Origin: an uncultured Clostridia bacterium
GTDB taxonomy: Bacteria > Bacillota > Clostridia > UMGS1810
Direction: 5' to 3'
Assembly: GCA_937959315.1 (NCBI GenBank)
Contig: CALGRC010000085.1
Location: 1 to 18,820, forward strand
Length of the DNA: 18,820 nucleotides
The position numbers were made by a program, and so were the translations under genes. The notes under the pieces were generated by a model that saw only the letters and a program-made list of their open reading frames with translations, had not been told where the DNA came from and made no database searches. Positions 1 through 8,631 of this stretch are shown here, piece after piece; position 1 is the first letter of the stretch; each line of letters opens with the position of its first letter.

Positions 1-518
1 GCATTCTGATGGCAGCGTATGAGGGTGTTTGTACTCATGTCTGTTACAAATTCTATGTAGCGCATTCGTGAATAACCAAGAATCATCAGGAAACAGTAAA
101 GCTTTTTCCATTTCCCGTCCTCATAAACCAAATGATCTTCAAAAAATGCCCAGTCTACTTGTCCCTGTAATCCCGGCATTGTTTCAAACCGTACTGTTGC
201 TTTCTCATCCAAGCGTTCTTTTTGCTCGTGTACATAGGCTCTGACGATACTGTGCCCGCCTGAAAAACCTTGTTCTTTGATTTTTTCGAAGATTCGCTCT
301 GCTGAATATGGAGCTTCTTCCAGCCATAATCTAATTTGTTCCTTATACGGGTCTAACTTTGACGGTTTGGGATTACTTAAATTGTACACCGGTTTGGTTT
401 CAGATTCCGCATATTTTTTTGCTGTACGCGGGTCAATGTGATACTTTCGGGCTATTTCTGTATAACTCAGCCCTTTCTGTCGGTCATTTCGTATTTCCAT
501 CCATACTTCTCCTCTCAT
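1..518 (-). CDS. istA: IS21-family transposase IstA, N-terminal part (runs off the window)
   Basis: The minus strand is open from an ATG at 518-516 to the window edge (172 codons) and begins MRGEVWMEIRNDRQKG. Residues about 15-40 (LSYTEIARKYHIDPRTAKKY) form a helix-turn-helix typical of IS21 transposases, which bind the element ends. Near residue 120 the stretch PGLQGQVDWA matches the start of the DDE integrase core, and its Asp would be the first catalytic acid. The rest of the core and the partner ATPase gene istB would lie left of the window. The element end lies about 115 bp upstream of the start, as expected for this family. Family assignment rests on these motifs and on the multiple repeats at the end, and is fairly secure; whether the element is intact cannot be seen. 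Confidence 0.85.
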   Translation of the reverse strand, partial: MRGEVWMEIRNDRQKGLSYTEIARKYHIDPRTAKKYAESETKPVYNLSNPKPSKLDPYKEQIRLWLEEAPYSAERIFEKIKEQGFSGGHSIVRAYVHEQKERLDEKATVRFETMPGLQGQVDWAFFEDHLVYEDGKWKKLYCFLMILGYSRMRYIEFVTDMSTNTLIRCHQN

Positions 519-563
519 TTTTACACTCCCTATCTTTTGCGGATAGGTTGAGTGTATCATATT

Positions 564-633
564 ATTTTTCTTGTCGCCATAAACCTACATTTTTTCCTCG
601 GCGTTTTCTTTCATTTTATCATTGGCGTTGACA
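564..633 (-). mobile_element. IS21-type element end with transposase-binding repeats
   Basis: Read on the minus strand the element appears to begin TGTCAACG at 633. Two 18-bp imperfect direct repeats follow, AACGCCAATGATAAAATG (629-612) and AACGCCGAGGAAAAAATG (605-588). They match at 15/18 positions and start 24 bp apart; a weaker third copy starts near 581. Multiple internal repeats at the termini are characteristic of IS21 elements. The end is placed at 633 because the repA reading frame loses its family-like sequence exactly there. The other element end and any target duplication are outside the window. Confidence 0.7.
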
Positions 634-1498
634 TCAAAAACCTGCATTTAACTGCAGCCTGTGGGACCTCATCGCCATTGATAATCAAATAGTCCCTTTT
701 GCTGCATATTGCATCAACCATTATTTCCACCACACCATCAACCATATCTTCACTATAATTTCGCAGCAAACTGTCATACTCGATATTGAAACAAATTGTT
801 GCCCGATATTGCTGTCGCTCCCTCATCGCATCATTCACATCTTGTTTGGCTCTAATATGACTGCTCGGATTTGATTTGATAGGATAAGTATCACTAAACT
901 CAGTATTATTATATTTATTATTATTTATCTCTGTATAATTAGAGTCGGTTTTACAGAAGTCCAGATTTCGGTTTTCCAGAACTTCGGACTTCGGCATTTC
1001 CAGAAGTCCAGACTTCGGTTTTTCAGAAGTCAAGACTTCGGCACAATCCAGATGTCCAGACTTCGGTTTTTCAGAAGTCAGAGAATTATCACACTCTCCC
1101 GTTTCAGTATCTGTTTCATCTCTGCCGGAATTAAAATTCATCACATATATAATTGTCGGCTTACCAAGTCCTTGGCGTTTCTTTTGGATTAACCCACAAC
1201 CTTTTTCGGAATCCAATTCAGCAAACAATTTTACACCTTTGTCTTTTCCTATTCCCATAAATTCCATGGCATCTTCTAATTTAAAATAAATATATACTCG
1301 GTCATCTTTATCAATCCAACCGTTCTTAGTTGACAATGACATTCTGTCGAGTAATAATCCGTACAACAATTTTGCTTCCAGCGATACTTTTGAAAACCTC
1401 TTGTCCGTGAAAAGCAGTTTGGGTATTCTATAAAAACTATATTGATCTGCTTCCCTGCCATGGAAGAAATCAAATTCATTATTAGTTCTATTACCCAT
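611..1498 (-). pseudogene. repA: RepA_N-type replication initiator, 3' end cut by the IS element
   Basis: This is a plasmid/ICE replication initiator of Firmicutes. The N-terminal third (residues about 15-125, with YSFYRIPKLLF and LSLEAKLLYGLLLDRM-like helices) is a RepA_N winged-helix DNA-binding domain. A low-complexity linker follows (about 130-200, with repeated TSEKPKSG). Then comes the beginning of the conserved C-terminal domain (EDMVDGVVEIMVDAICS, ending VPQAAVKCRF). The last residues, about MSTPMIK and the stop, come from the IS21 end, so the C-terminal domain is lost roughly 60-70 residues early compared with relatives as I recall them. The ATG at 1498 has a GGAGGTG ribosome binding site 7 bp upstream. 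The base composition is AT-rich compared with the glycan genes next to it. It may be inactive or may make a shortened protein. Confidence 0.82.
954..1083. repeat. Direct-repeat cluster inside repA (possible replication origin)
   Basis: A 27-bp sequence is present twice without mismatch, at 1006-1032 and 1054-1080, giving a 48-bp period. Degenerate copies built from CAGAAGTC and AGACTTCGG occur from 954 onward. Each unit has the inverted arms ACTTC and GAAGT. The repeats stay in frame and encode the TSEKPKSG linker. In RepA_N plasmids such as pAD1, repeats within the middle of the rep gene serve as the origin, so this is the natural candidate here. Origin function is inferred. Confidence 0.6.
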
Positions 1499-1521
1499 TT
1501 TAACACCTCCAATTTTGATAT

Positions 1522-1551
1522 AAAAAAACAGACCATATAAAATATGATCTG
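1522..1551 (-). terminator. Terminator-like hairpin in the repA leader (attenuator candidate)
   Basis: On the minus strand the arms CAGATCATAT (1551-1542) and ATATGGTCTG (1538-1529) pair over 10 positions with one G-U, separated by a 3-nt loop and followed by seven U (1528-1522). The hairpin lies between the likely repA promoter and its RBS. It would therefore stop most repA transcripts unless an alternative fold forms, as in attenuation-controlled rep genes. Structure is seen; the regulatory role is inferred. Confidence 0.6.
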
Positions 1552-1738
1552 CTAAAAACCCATATTAAGTTTTTATAAAAAGCTATATCACGCCCCTAAA
1601 AATTACATCCCGTTTCCCGTACAAATTCGTGATGCAATTCACTTATTTTTGTAATTTATAAAATTTTAGAACCTTATTCGGCTTGTACGGACAGCCCTCA
1701 AACCCTTGCTACGACTGGGTTTTTCAGTTTCTTGTCTT

Positions 1739-1747
1739 ATTATAACA
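1739..1747 (-). promoter_or_regulatory. Probable repA promoter (extended -10)
   Basis: The minus strand has TGTTATAAT, an extended -10 (TGNTATAAT), with TATAAT at 1744-1739. No good -35 is seen at normal spacing. A start near 1732 would give a repA leader of about 230 nt. The leader contains an AAACCC/GGGTTT inverted repeat (about 1698-1722), which on the plus strand is followed by T residues and could end an antisense RNA. The rest of the 1499-1752 gap holds no gene. Confidence 0.45.
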
Positions 1748-1752
1748 CAATC

Positions 1753-2619
1753 TCACTCAAATGAATTCAACCGTATCATATCCTTGGCGTCCTCCACCAC
1801 AAACCGTAAATAGCGGGCGCTTACATCCTGCGTGTAATATTCCCTGTCGCAGCCCAGAAAGCTTTCGTCAAGCAGCGGGCTCCACGATTCGCCGTCTGTA
1901 GAATATTCCAGCCGGAATTTTGTAATCGTGGGATATTCTTCACAAATCAGGAAATAGTTCAGCAGTTTTTCTTCCTTTAAGTCAAAAACCACGTCAAAAT
2001 TCGTCAAATAGGTTTCCCATGCAGTGGAACGGTCAAAATCCAGCATGTTTTCCGCTCCCGCGTATAGTTCATTTCCCAAAATATCAGCGTCCAGCTTCAT
2101 TTTGGGAATCTCCGGCATGGCCTCCCCGCAGTCGTAAAACACGCGGATTTCATACACATTCCCCTCATAAGCGTTCAGCAGGTTCAGCCGGATATTGTCG
2201 GCATAGAAATCTTCCGTCTTTATCGTTACCAGTTCTTTCCCTTCCCCGGCATCCTGGCAGGTCATGGTCTCAACCTGTAATTCTTTCGCCCGCGCGCGGA
2301 AGGTCCCGTTCACCTGAAATTCTGTGCAGGTATTTACAGACTGCAATATCTCAATCCGGTTGATAAACGCCGAGCCCGGGAAATAAATCCTGGCCCAGTG
2401 CCCATCCGAATCCGTAGGGACAATGTACCATCTGGTATTCTCGTTCCCGTCTACAGCTTTATCTCCTGAAAAATCATTGGCAAACGCCGAATCTACCAGC
2501 ACCGGCCTGTCCAGCGCCAAGTTTGGGTTTGGTTCTTTTGCCCAAACCGCCCCGCACGCCAACGTGCCGGTAAGGAAGCATCCCAGCATTGCTGCCGCTA
2601 TCGTCCTATTCTTATTCAT
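1753..2619 (-). CDS. Exported protein with two discoidin-like (F5/8 type C) domains
   Basis: 288 residues. Residues 1-27 form a signal peptide (basic start, hydrophobic core, cleavage likely after AVWA). Two beta-sandwich domains of the discoidin/carbohydrate-binding type follow. The first spans about 33-165, with NLALDRPV near its start, DGNENTRW and a later VYEIRVFY strand. The second spans about 183-283, with LDFDRSTAWET, RLEYSTDGESW and ARYLRFVV. These motifs are the usual signature of F5/8C domains, which bind glycans. There is no catalytic domain and no anchor motif. Its start overlaps the upstream stop by 8 bp (ATGAATAA), so it is translationally coupled to the 856-aa protein and is the last gene of the lyase operon. 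A role in holding polysaccharide at the surface is inferred. Confidence 0.75.
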   Translation of the reverse strand: MNKNRTIAAAMLGCFLTGTLACGAVWAKEPNPNLALDRPVLVDSAFANDFSGDKAVDGNENTRWYIVPTDSDGHWARIYFPGSAFINRIEILQSVNTCTEFQVNGTFRARAKELQVETMTCQDAGEGKELVTIKTEDFYADNIRLNLLNAYEGNVYEIRVFYDCGEAMPEIPKMKLDADILGNELYAGAENMLDFDRSTAWETYLTNFDVVFDLKEEKLLNYFLICEEYPTITKFRLEYSTDGESWSPLLDESFLGCDREYYTQDVSARYLRFVVEDAKDMIRLNSFE

Positions 2620-5182
2620 AAATGATAATCTCCCTTATATTACCCTGGTTTACCCGGAGGAACAGCTTCTGACCGGGGTCTGTCAGTGTCAACGCGCTCT
2701 TATCGGTTATGGTAACCGTGTTCCGCTGCCTGTTGTAAATATAAACTGTGGGGCTGCCAGTCCGCAGGCTGTAAATCACTTCGTCAAAATGAGCTGTTGG
2801 TGTTTCCAGTCCTATTTTCATGCGAAGGATCCCGCCTTCCCAGCCAATCAGCTCCCCGTACGCCCGCTCGCTGCCGGTGCGCACATCCTGGATAAAGCCC
2901 TTTGCATCGCCGCCCAAAGGCTCCATATTCAGCTTTTTAATTGCAGTGGCCACTTCATTGGAAACGGTATAAAAGATCAAATCCCCCGGCTGCAGCGGCG
3001 GGACTTCTGTATACCGGTCCCCGTTGCTGCCGCCTGTCTGGGTGGTATCCGTCTGCTGGAACAGCTTTGTTTTTTCGCCGTCGTCAATAAAGAAGCTTAC
3101 TTCTTCCGTCCCTTTAAATACCGTAACCTTGCGCATCAGCTCCCCTTCGCTGTTGAGCGCTTCGCCGTCTGACAATACAATGCTGAGCCCTTCGGAAACG
3201 GCATTGGGGATGTTAATTGCCGCCGGGTCGTAATAATCCAGCAGTATGGCAGTTACCAGTTCATTTTCCATATCGTAGCAGTGAAAGGTACTCTGGCTTT
3301 GCAAAATAGACGAACCAGAAGCGATATAATTGTCTTCATCCTTCAAATCCCTTGGGATTTTAAACACCATAACGCCGGTATCCAGCATCACCTTTTGCGG
3401 CGTCAGGTTCGATTCCAGCATCATCGAGGCGCCCATGAAGGTAAGCCCTGTAAACTTCTGATATGTCAGCCGCTCAGGGTCATCCAGCTGTGTATTGTCC
3501 AATGTGGTATCCACCCATTTCAATTTGTTTTGTTTGTTCGCTTTATATTTGATAAGCGAACTAACTTCGCCGTTGGTGGCCGCCTGCTCCAGAGCCGCGC
3601 GCAGCTGCGTACCGTCCTGCCCTGTTTTCCCGTCAACTGTGATGTCGGAATCACAAGTATAAATCACAAACTGGTTGCTGCTGTTAAAAATTTTAATCAT
3701 CCATTCGCCAAACGAGCCATTTTGCTTCATATCTACCACAAAGCCATACTCGTACACCGAACCGACGTTATTGTCATAATACACAATGCTGCCCGCTTCA
3801 TTGGCAACGAACGTGCCCTTTGCGCCGGCCGCCAAAACGCTGCCGTTTGTCATTACAAGCGCCGGGGAAAGCGGGAAAGTGAGTTCGGCGTCCTCGCCGT
3901 TGTCCAACGCCGTAAACAGGGTAACGCTGTTGTCGCCCACTTCCTGTATAACGCCGCCCATGATATCCGTCAGCACAACAACCTTTACAAATTTGCCGCT
4001 GGGGCTCTCATATACCTCTACAAAATCCTCTTCCGCACGCAGGGAATAATACGCAATCTCCTGGCCGTTCTTTAAAATTTCCAGCGTCATGTCTTCGTTA
4101 ATGACATAGTTTTTTTCTATCACGGAAACATAGAAGCTCTCTAACAGCGTATTAATCGCAGTAACCTTCCCAATCTGTGCATGATTGAGGAATACAACGT
4201 CAATCCTCCCGTCCTCATTGTTGTCAACCAAACGGACTGACCCAATGACCGGCTGGAATTTTTCGTCCGGCACATTCTCTGCCTTTTGGATAAATTCATA
4301 ATTTTCCAACACGTAAGCATCGCCGCCAACCGCAACCTCTTTGGTACGGCTGCCGTCCTCAAAAGCTACATTTTTATGCGTGGTGGTCTGCAGAATATCG
4401 TCTGCTGGGATGTCATAAACCGTGTTGTGGTTTGTCGCCCGGATAGATAAAATTGTTTTATCGTCTATATTTGTCCGCTGGCGGTAATAATATTCCACTT
4501 CAAACCCCAACAGCTCCGACAGCGCAAGGTTTTCAAAAACAAAAACCTCTTCTCCGATCCGCGCCCGGTTCTGTTGCAGCGTATCCCTGCCGTTAATGGA
4601 GCAATTCCCAACCACATACAAGATACCCTGGCCTTTATAGATATCCATATTTTCCGTAAGGATGGTCCCGTCCTTTACCGCAGACATTCCCAGATCCCCG
4701 TCATCAGTCATGCTGCTGGTTTTATATACATCTATCCTGATGGCCCGCTCCAGCATGGTAACAAAATCTGCCTGGGTCAGATACTCATCCCAGCCGTGCT
4801 GGACACCTTTTAAAAGGCCCAAATCCACGGCCATATTCTGTTTGCCTATCGACGCTTCCGCAACTTCCCGCCGGCCAAGCAAATCCAGCAGTTCCACGGC
4901 CGCCTGGCTCACAGTGACATATTTTGCACGGGACAGCGTTGACTGGTATGCTTCATTCCCCTGCATCCGGCCAACCGCCTGATCCAAATCCGCTTCCGAC
5001 ACAAACTCGCCTGCGTCAAAATCCGTGATGGTCGCAGACAAAATCCCGAAATCATGCAGCATCTGGGCCGCCTGCTTTTGATAGTCCGTCATCGCGGCCG
5101 GCGCATTGTCTTCAGCGCTTACCGCGCACAGGCTGGTCAAAACCAGGATCACGCTGATGCATAAGGCAATCATTTTTTTCAC
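2612..5182 (-). CDS. Large exported protein with SLH-like N-terminus, function unknown
   Basis: 856 residues with a GTG start at 5182-5180 and a GGTGGGGG ribosome binding site about 8 bp upstream. Residues 1-23 are a signal peptide (cleavage after VSA). Residues about 30-150 look like degenerate S-layer homology repeats (YQKQAAQMLHDFGILS, VTVSQAAVELLDLLG, LTQADFVTMLERAI), which in Gram-positives anchor proteins to wall polymers. The remainder is strand-rich without a fold I recognise. It contains DNNEDGRIDVV (320-330), a dockerin/EF-hand-like calcium loop, and several short repeated beta modules. No catalytic motif is visible. It lies 20 bp after the lyase gene and overlaps the discoidin gene, so it belongs to the same operon. 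It could be a scaffold or glycan-binding surface protein; that is inference. Confidence 0.65.
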   Translation of the reverse strand: MKKMIALCISVILVLTSLCAVSAEDNAPAAMTDYQKQAAQMLHDFGILSATITDFDAGEFVSEADLDQAVGRMQGNEAYQSTLSRAKYVTVSQAAVELLDLLGRREVAEASIGKQNMAVDLGLLKGVQHGWDEYLTQADFVTMLERAIRIDVYKTSSMTDDGDLGMSAVKDGTILTENMDIYKGQGILYVVGNCSINGRDTLQQNRARIGEEVFVFENLALSELLGFEVEYYYRQRTNIDDKTILSIRATNHNTVYDIPADDILQTTTHKNVAFEDGSRTKEVAVGGDAYVLENYEFIQKAENVPDEKFQPVIGSVRLVDNNEDGRIDVVFLNHAQIGKVTAINTLLESFYVSVIEKNYVINEDMTLEILKNGQEIAYYSLRAEEDFVEVYESPSGKFVKVVVLTDIMGGVIQEVGDNSVTLFTALDNGEDAELTFPLSPALVMTNGSVLAAGAKGTFVANEAGSIVYYDNNVGSVYEYGFVVDMKQNGSFGEWMIKIFNSSNQFVIYTCDSDITVDGKTGQDGTQLRAALEQAATNGEVSSLIKYKANKQNKLKWVDTTLDNTQLDDPERLTYQKFTGLTFMGASMMLESNLTPQKVMLDTGVMVFKIPRDLKDEDNYIASGSSILQSQSTFHCYDMENELVTAILLDYYDPAAINIPNAVSEGLSIVLSDGEALNSEGELMRKVTVFKGTEEVSFFIDDGEKTKLFQQTDTTQTGGSNGDRYTEVPPLQPGDLIFYTVSNEVATAIKKLNMEPLGGDAKGFIQDVRTGSERAYGELIGWEGGILRMKIGLETPTAHFDEVIYSLRTGSPTVYIYNRQRNTVTITDKSALTLTDPGQKLFLRVNQGNIREIIIYE

Positions 5183-5202
5183 TTTTTATTCCCCCACCTT
5201 TT

Positions 5203-8200
5203 TTATTTGTATTCTTCATTCATCTGGAACATCGGGAAGCTGATATCCGCTTCAAGCTGGCCGTAAATTGGAATATCCGCCGGGAAATGTGTTGTCGTCA
5301 CCACTTTTTCTTCGTCGTCGTAGGTAAATCCCATATATTCCTGGTCAACAATCACCTTGTTCCCCTCGATATCGCGGATAGCCAGCCCAAACCCGCTGCC
5401 GTCTCCAAATTTAAACCGGATCCACGGCGCAGTTTCCTGGATATTCCCAAGCCCGTCCGCGTTGTCCTGCAAAATAGCGGCCTGATCCTGCAGCACTTCC
5501 CCAATGGAGCTGTCATTTATAATCACCTGCCGCACCTCGCTGTGAAAATCCTGGCGGTTTTCCATATAGTAATCCCCGCACCGGACAGACCCGTTCCCGT
5601 AGGTGTAACCGTAAATCACTTCGCCCGTTTCACGGTCCTGCCGCAAAATGGCATACCGGCCGCTCATCTCGGCGCCGTCTACGGTGCGTTCTACCTCGTC
5701 GTCGCTGATATAAATGGTGTCGATATAGTTTTCGGTGGTGACCTTTACCGCATAGCTCATGGAATCGCCTCCCACGCGGTTAAACCACTGCACGTCCTGC
5801 ACAAGCGGCTTCTGCTCCCTGCGCCAGGTTTCGTAAATCGCGCCGTAGCAGGTGATGTCCACATCGCTGACAAGGCGCCTGCGCTCCATCCCCCAGCCCG
5901 GATAATCGTCCCGGACAATGTCCCGGCTGCGCACCAGCTTCTGGGTAGAGTTCCTGGTGAAAATAACCTCCGAGTCGTCAACCCCGTTCATAAATACGCC
6001 CAGCGAAGACCCTTCGGTCCCGCCGCGGAATACCATGCGGAAGGCGTCCTCCCCGGTTGAAACCTTTGGCTCAAGCCGTATGGGGTACGAGCCCGTGTGG
6101 GCCGGCGTAGCGCCGTAATAGCGCAGCACATCCGGCAAATCGGTATCCACCAGCTCCAGCGAATTTTCGGTCATATCCGTCAGCTCGTCCTCCATCGGCT
6201 TTAAATACTGCATATGCGCTTCGCCGCCCTGCATTCTGGAAAAATCCACGACATAGGAGCGGTTGTCGTCAATTTCAATCAAAATTTCCGCCCGGCGTTT
6301 CATTTTCTGCAGCGTTTCGTATGGGCGCAGCGCTTCCCCTTCTACCAGCTGAATCCGGTTTTCCGACGCCGTGCCGTCGTCATAGGCGTGCAGATAGGGC
6401 CGGTTCCAGCGCTGCCTTTCGGAGGCATACTGGTCGTCCCCCCACTGCGAGGTCAAAATGGCGTCGTTGTCATAGATGTTGATGACATTGTGCATCGGCG
6501 CCGCAACCATGTAATACCGGTTTGCGCCTACCCCGGTCACATAGCCGGTGTCCGGGAGCGCCTCCATCCCGGCCCCGAAAAGAGTAATACCCATATTCGT
6601 GTCATGGGAGTGCCCGTTGTTTGCCGCGGTGGGCATATACAGCGTGACCTGGGTCGTATCCTGCAAATCCCCGTGGGCCAGCTTGAAAAACCCGAAGCGC
6701 GGCATGGCGATTTTCCCCGCGCAGGGTTCCTGCATGGGCCATGTCACCGATACCTCATATGGGTTTGATGCATGCGCGTCGTGCATCGAAATATTCATAC
6801 TGTTTGCGTAAACAAAATAATTGTTCTGGATTGCCTCCGGCAGGTGCTTGAACGGCCAGCGCCGGTCCGCGCTGCCCACGCCGGTAAAATAAAAGCCGTC
6901 CTGCGGCACAAAGCCCTCCGGATAGATATAGTTGTCTATAATGTCGGCCGTCAAATCCAGGTTGCCCACCGTCTGGCTATGGTAGCTGATGGTCCCCTCC
7001 TGCCACATACCGTCCGCGTCGACGCTGAGCCCGGTATTGTAAAAGGAGTCCATCCACGGAAGGAACTTTTCGGCAAGGCGCGGCTCGTTCAGCACAGCCG
7101 CCGCGTTAAACACGTCCGCCAGCGCGTAAGGGATCAGGTTGCTGTATCTTGCGTTTTCCTTCGCCTGGTTGGCCCGCTGGTAAATCCCCCGCGCCATGCG
7201 GATAAACATCGCTTCTGTAATTTCCCGCAGGTCAATCCCGTAATCCTCGGACGCTTCCTCCCACGCCGGAGAATCGTAGGTCAAATCATACGCCCTGACC
7301 ATAAACCGCGGAAGGCAGCCGGTCGCGTTGTAATAGGTGTTGTCAACCATGTCCGGTATTTCCACAAGGGAATACGCACACATCAGAAGGGCGACCGCCA
7401 CCCGCCGGGCATACTTTTTCTCCCCGGTGCGGGAATACAGCTCGCCAAGCTCCCCAATCAGGGAGGTAACGGCATGCGAATCCCAGTGGTTTACATATGG
7501 TATCGTCCGGGTCATGTTCCGGATTTCTTCCATAAATACCGATTCCGGGAGCCGCATATAAGATACGTACTTGTTTTCCAGCGACTCGGTCGATGTCGAA
7601 GCAAACAGCGGATGCTGTTCCCTTTGCCAGTTCAGATATTTATTGGTCACAACCGGATGCGATACATCCGCGCTGCTCCAGGACATGAGCATATCATAAA
7701 TATTGTCAAGCTCCTCCCGGTTGTTTTCATCAAACGCCTGGACAGAATTTCCGACAATGTGCAGCTGCTTGCCCGGGGCGTAAAACGTTTCCTTATTTAA
7801 GATGTCCAGCATATCCTCCAGCGGCGCATAGGCCAATTCCTCGTGGATTCTCACCTGCGCTTTTTGCGCGTCGTCTACCAGGAGCGAATTGTTTGCCAAA
7901 TCAACCGTAATGCTGCTGCCGTCCAGGGTTATTTGGATATGGGTTTCTGTTTCCTCAGCTTCCCCTCCAAACAATCCCAGAAAGAAGGACACCGGCACCC
8001 ATGTGGTTTCCTGCTCGCGGAATACCTTGGCATCCAAGTTGTCCCGGTTGACCCGCCTGCGGTACTGCCCATTGATAAAAAAGGTATTTTTATCCACCGC
8101 AAACACAACCGTATCTGCAAGCTTTTCTTCTGCGCCAGCCAAAAACTCCGGCTTATCGGTGGGGATAACATCGCTGAGTTCATTCATATGCTCCCACACA

Positions 8201-8391
8201 AGGTCCAAATCGCCCATCGCGCTCAAATCGGCCAAGTCGTAATTGCCGCCCGAAGCGGAAGTTTCTTCCGAAACGGCGGTTTCTTCTGAAACAGCAGTTT
8301 CTTCCGAAGCGGAACCCGGCAGCGGGGATGCCAGCAGCTGCGTCATGCAGATTGCCGTTACCAGTACCGCTGCAACTATTTTTTTGTACAT
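5203..8391 (-). CDS. Secreted heparinase II/III-type polysaccharide lyase
   Basis: 1062 residues from the ATG at 8391 (MYKKIVAAVLVTAICM), chosen because a signal peptide starts there with AGGGTGG upstream; the frame stays open to 8757, but that part contains the promoter. After the signal peptide come three SEETAV-type repeats and a copper-amine-oxidase-N-like domain (about 95-212, FFINGQYRRRVNRDNL, WVPVSFFLGLFG). An alpha/alpha-toroid follows (about 240-530), with DGMWQEGTISYHSQT, whose Tyr470 is a candidate catalytic base. A beta-sandwich fills the rest, with GHSHDTNMGITLFGAG (His594, His596, Asp597), the heparinase II/III motif. Such enzymes cleave uronate polysaccharides by beta-elimination, leaving unsaturated ends. 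The GH88 gene in this window and the importer fit that role. The substrate could be a glycosaminoglycan, alginate-like or another uronate polymer; the exact PL family is not assignable by eye. Confidence 0.78.
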   Translation of the reverse strand: MYKKIVAAVLVTAICMTQLLASPLPGSASEETAVSEETAVSEETSASGGNYDLADLSAMGDLDLVWEHMNELSDVIPTDKPEFLAGAEEKLADTVVFAVDKNTFFINGQYRRRVNRDNLDAKVFREQETTWVPVSFFLGLFGGEAEETETHIQITLDGSSITVDLANNSLLVDDAQKAQVRIHEELAYAPLEDMLDILNKETFYAPGKQLHIVGNSVQAFDENNREELDNIYDMLMSWSSADVSHPVVTNKYLNWQREQHPLFASTSTESLENKYVSYMRLPESVFMEEIRNMTRTIPYVNHWDSHAVTSLIGELGELYSRTGEKKYARRVAVALLMCAYSLVEIPDMVDNTYYNATGCLPRFMVRAYDLTYDSPAWEEASEDYGIDLREITEAMFIRMARGIYQRANQAKENARYSNLIPYALADVFNAAAVLNEPRLAEKFLPWMDSFYNTGLSVDADGMWQEGTISYHSQTVGNLDLTADIIDNYIYPEGFVPQDGFYFTGVGSADRRWPFKHLPEAIQNNYFVYANSMNISMHDAHASNPYEVSVTWPMQEPCAGKIAMPRFGFFKLAHGDLQDTTQVTLYMPTAANNGHSHDTNMGITLFGAGMEALPDTGYVTGVGANRYYMVAAPMHNVINIYDNDAILTSQWGDDQYASERQRWNRPYLHAYDDGTASENRIQLVEGEALRPYETLQKMKRRAEILIEIDDNRSYVVDFSRMQGGEAHMQYLKPMEDELTDMTENSLELVDTDLPDVLRYYGATPAHTGSYPIRLEPKVSTGEDAFRMVFRGGTEGSSLGVFMNGVDDSEVIFTRNSTQKLVRSRDIVRDDYPGWGMERRRLVSDVDITCYGAIYETWRREQKPLVQDVQWFNRVGGDSMSYAVKVTTENYIDTIYISDDEVERTVDGAEMSGRYAILRQDRETGEVIYGYTYGNGSVRCGDYYMENRQDFHSEVRQVIINDSSIGEVLQDQAAILQDNADGLGNIQETAPWIRFKFGDGSGFGLAIRDIEGNKVIVDQEYMGFTYDDEEKVVTTTHFPADIPIYGQLEADISFPMFQMNEEYK
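8259..8310. repeat. Short tandem repeat encoding SEETAV in the lyase linker
   Basis: Three in-frame 18-bp units encode SEETAV, SEETAV and SEETSA just after the lyase signal peptide. The acidic Ser/Thr-rich stretch is a likely flexible linker and a site of copy-number change. Confidence 0.6.
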
Positions 8392-8585
8392 CTCATACCA
8401 CCCTGTCATCATAAATTTGCGGATAAGGCATCGCAGCCAGCCCATTTTGGTTTTACAATGTGCCTTCACAAACGATGAAATTCCGGCGTCCGCGGCATAC
8501 AAATAAAAACTGCCAACCCCCTTTATGCTTTTCGCTATGCCCTGGCCGCCATACAGCTTCTGTTCACCTTCGGTTCGATAAAACA

Positions 8586-8631
8586 AGTATATCATCGTCC
8601 CCTTCCCCTTCACAAGAAACAACATCCTTAA
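8586..8631 (-). promoter_or_regulatory. Promoter of the lyase operon with shared 20-bp element
   Basis: On the minus strand TTAAGGATGTTGTTTCTTGT (8631-8612) overlaps a -35 TTGTGA (8615-8610). An 18-bp spacer and a -10 TATACT (8591-8586) follow. Transcription would start near 8579 and leave a leader of about 188 nt before the ATG at 8391. The same 20-bp element is found at the divergent promoter with one difference and identical spacing. A common activator site is inferred. Confidence 0.7.

Noticed and set aside
954..1083. Repeat cluster as a CRISPR array
   Set aside because: The repeats are in frame within repA, only two are identical, the gaps between them are themselves repeat-like, and no cas gene is present.
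6772..7800. 342-codon plus-strand frame opposite the lyase gene
   Set aside because: It is rich in Arg, His and Val as expected of the antisense of a GC-rich gene, and has no family resemblance; the lyase reading is certain.
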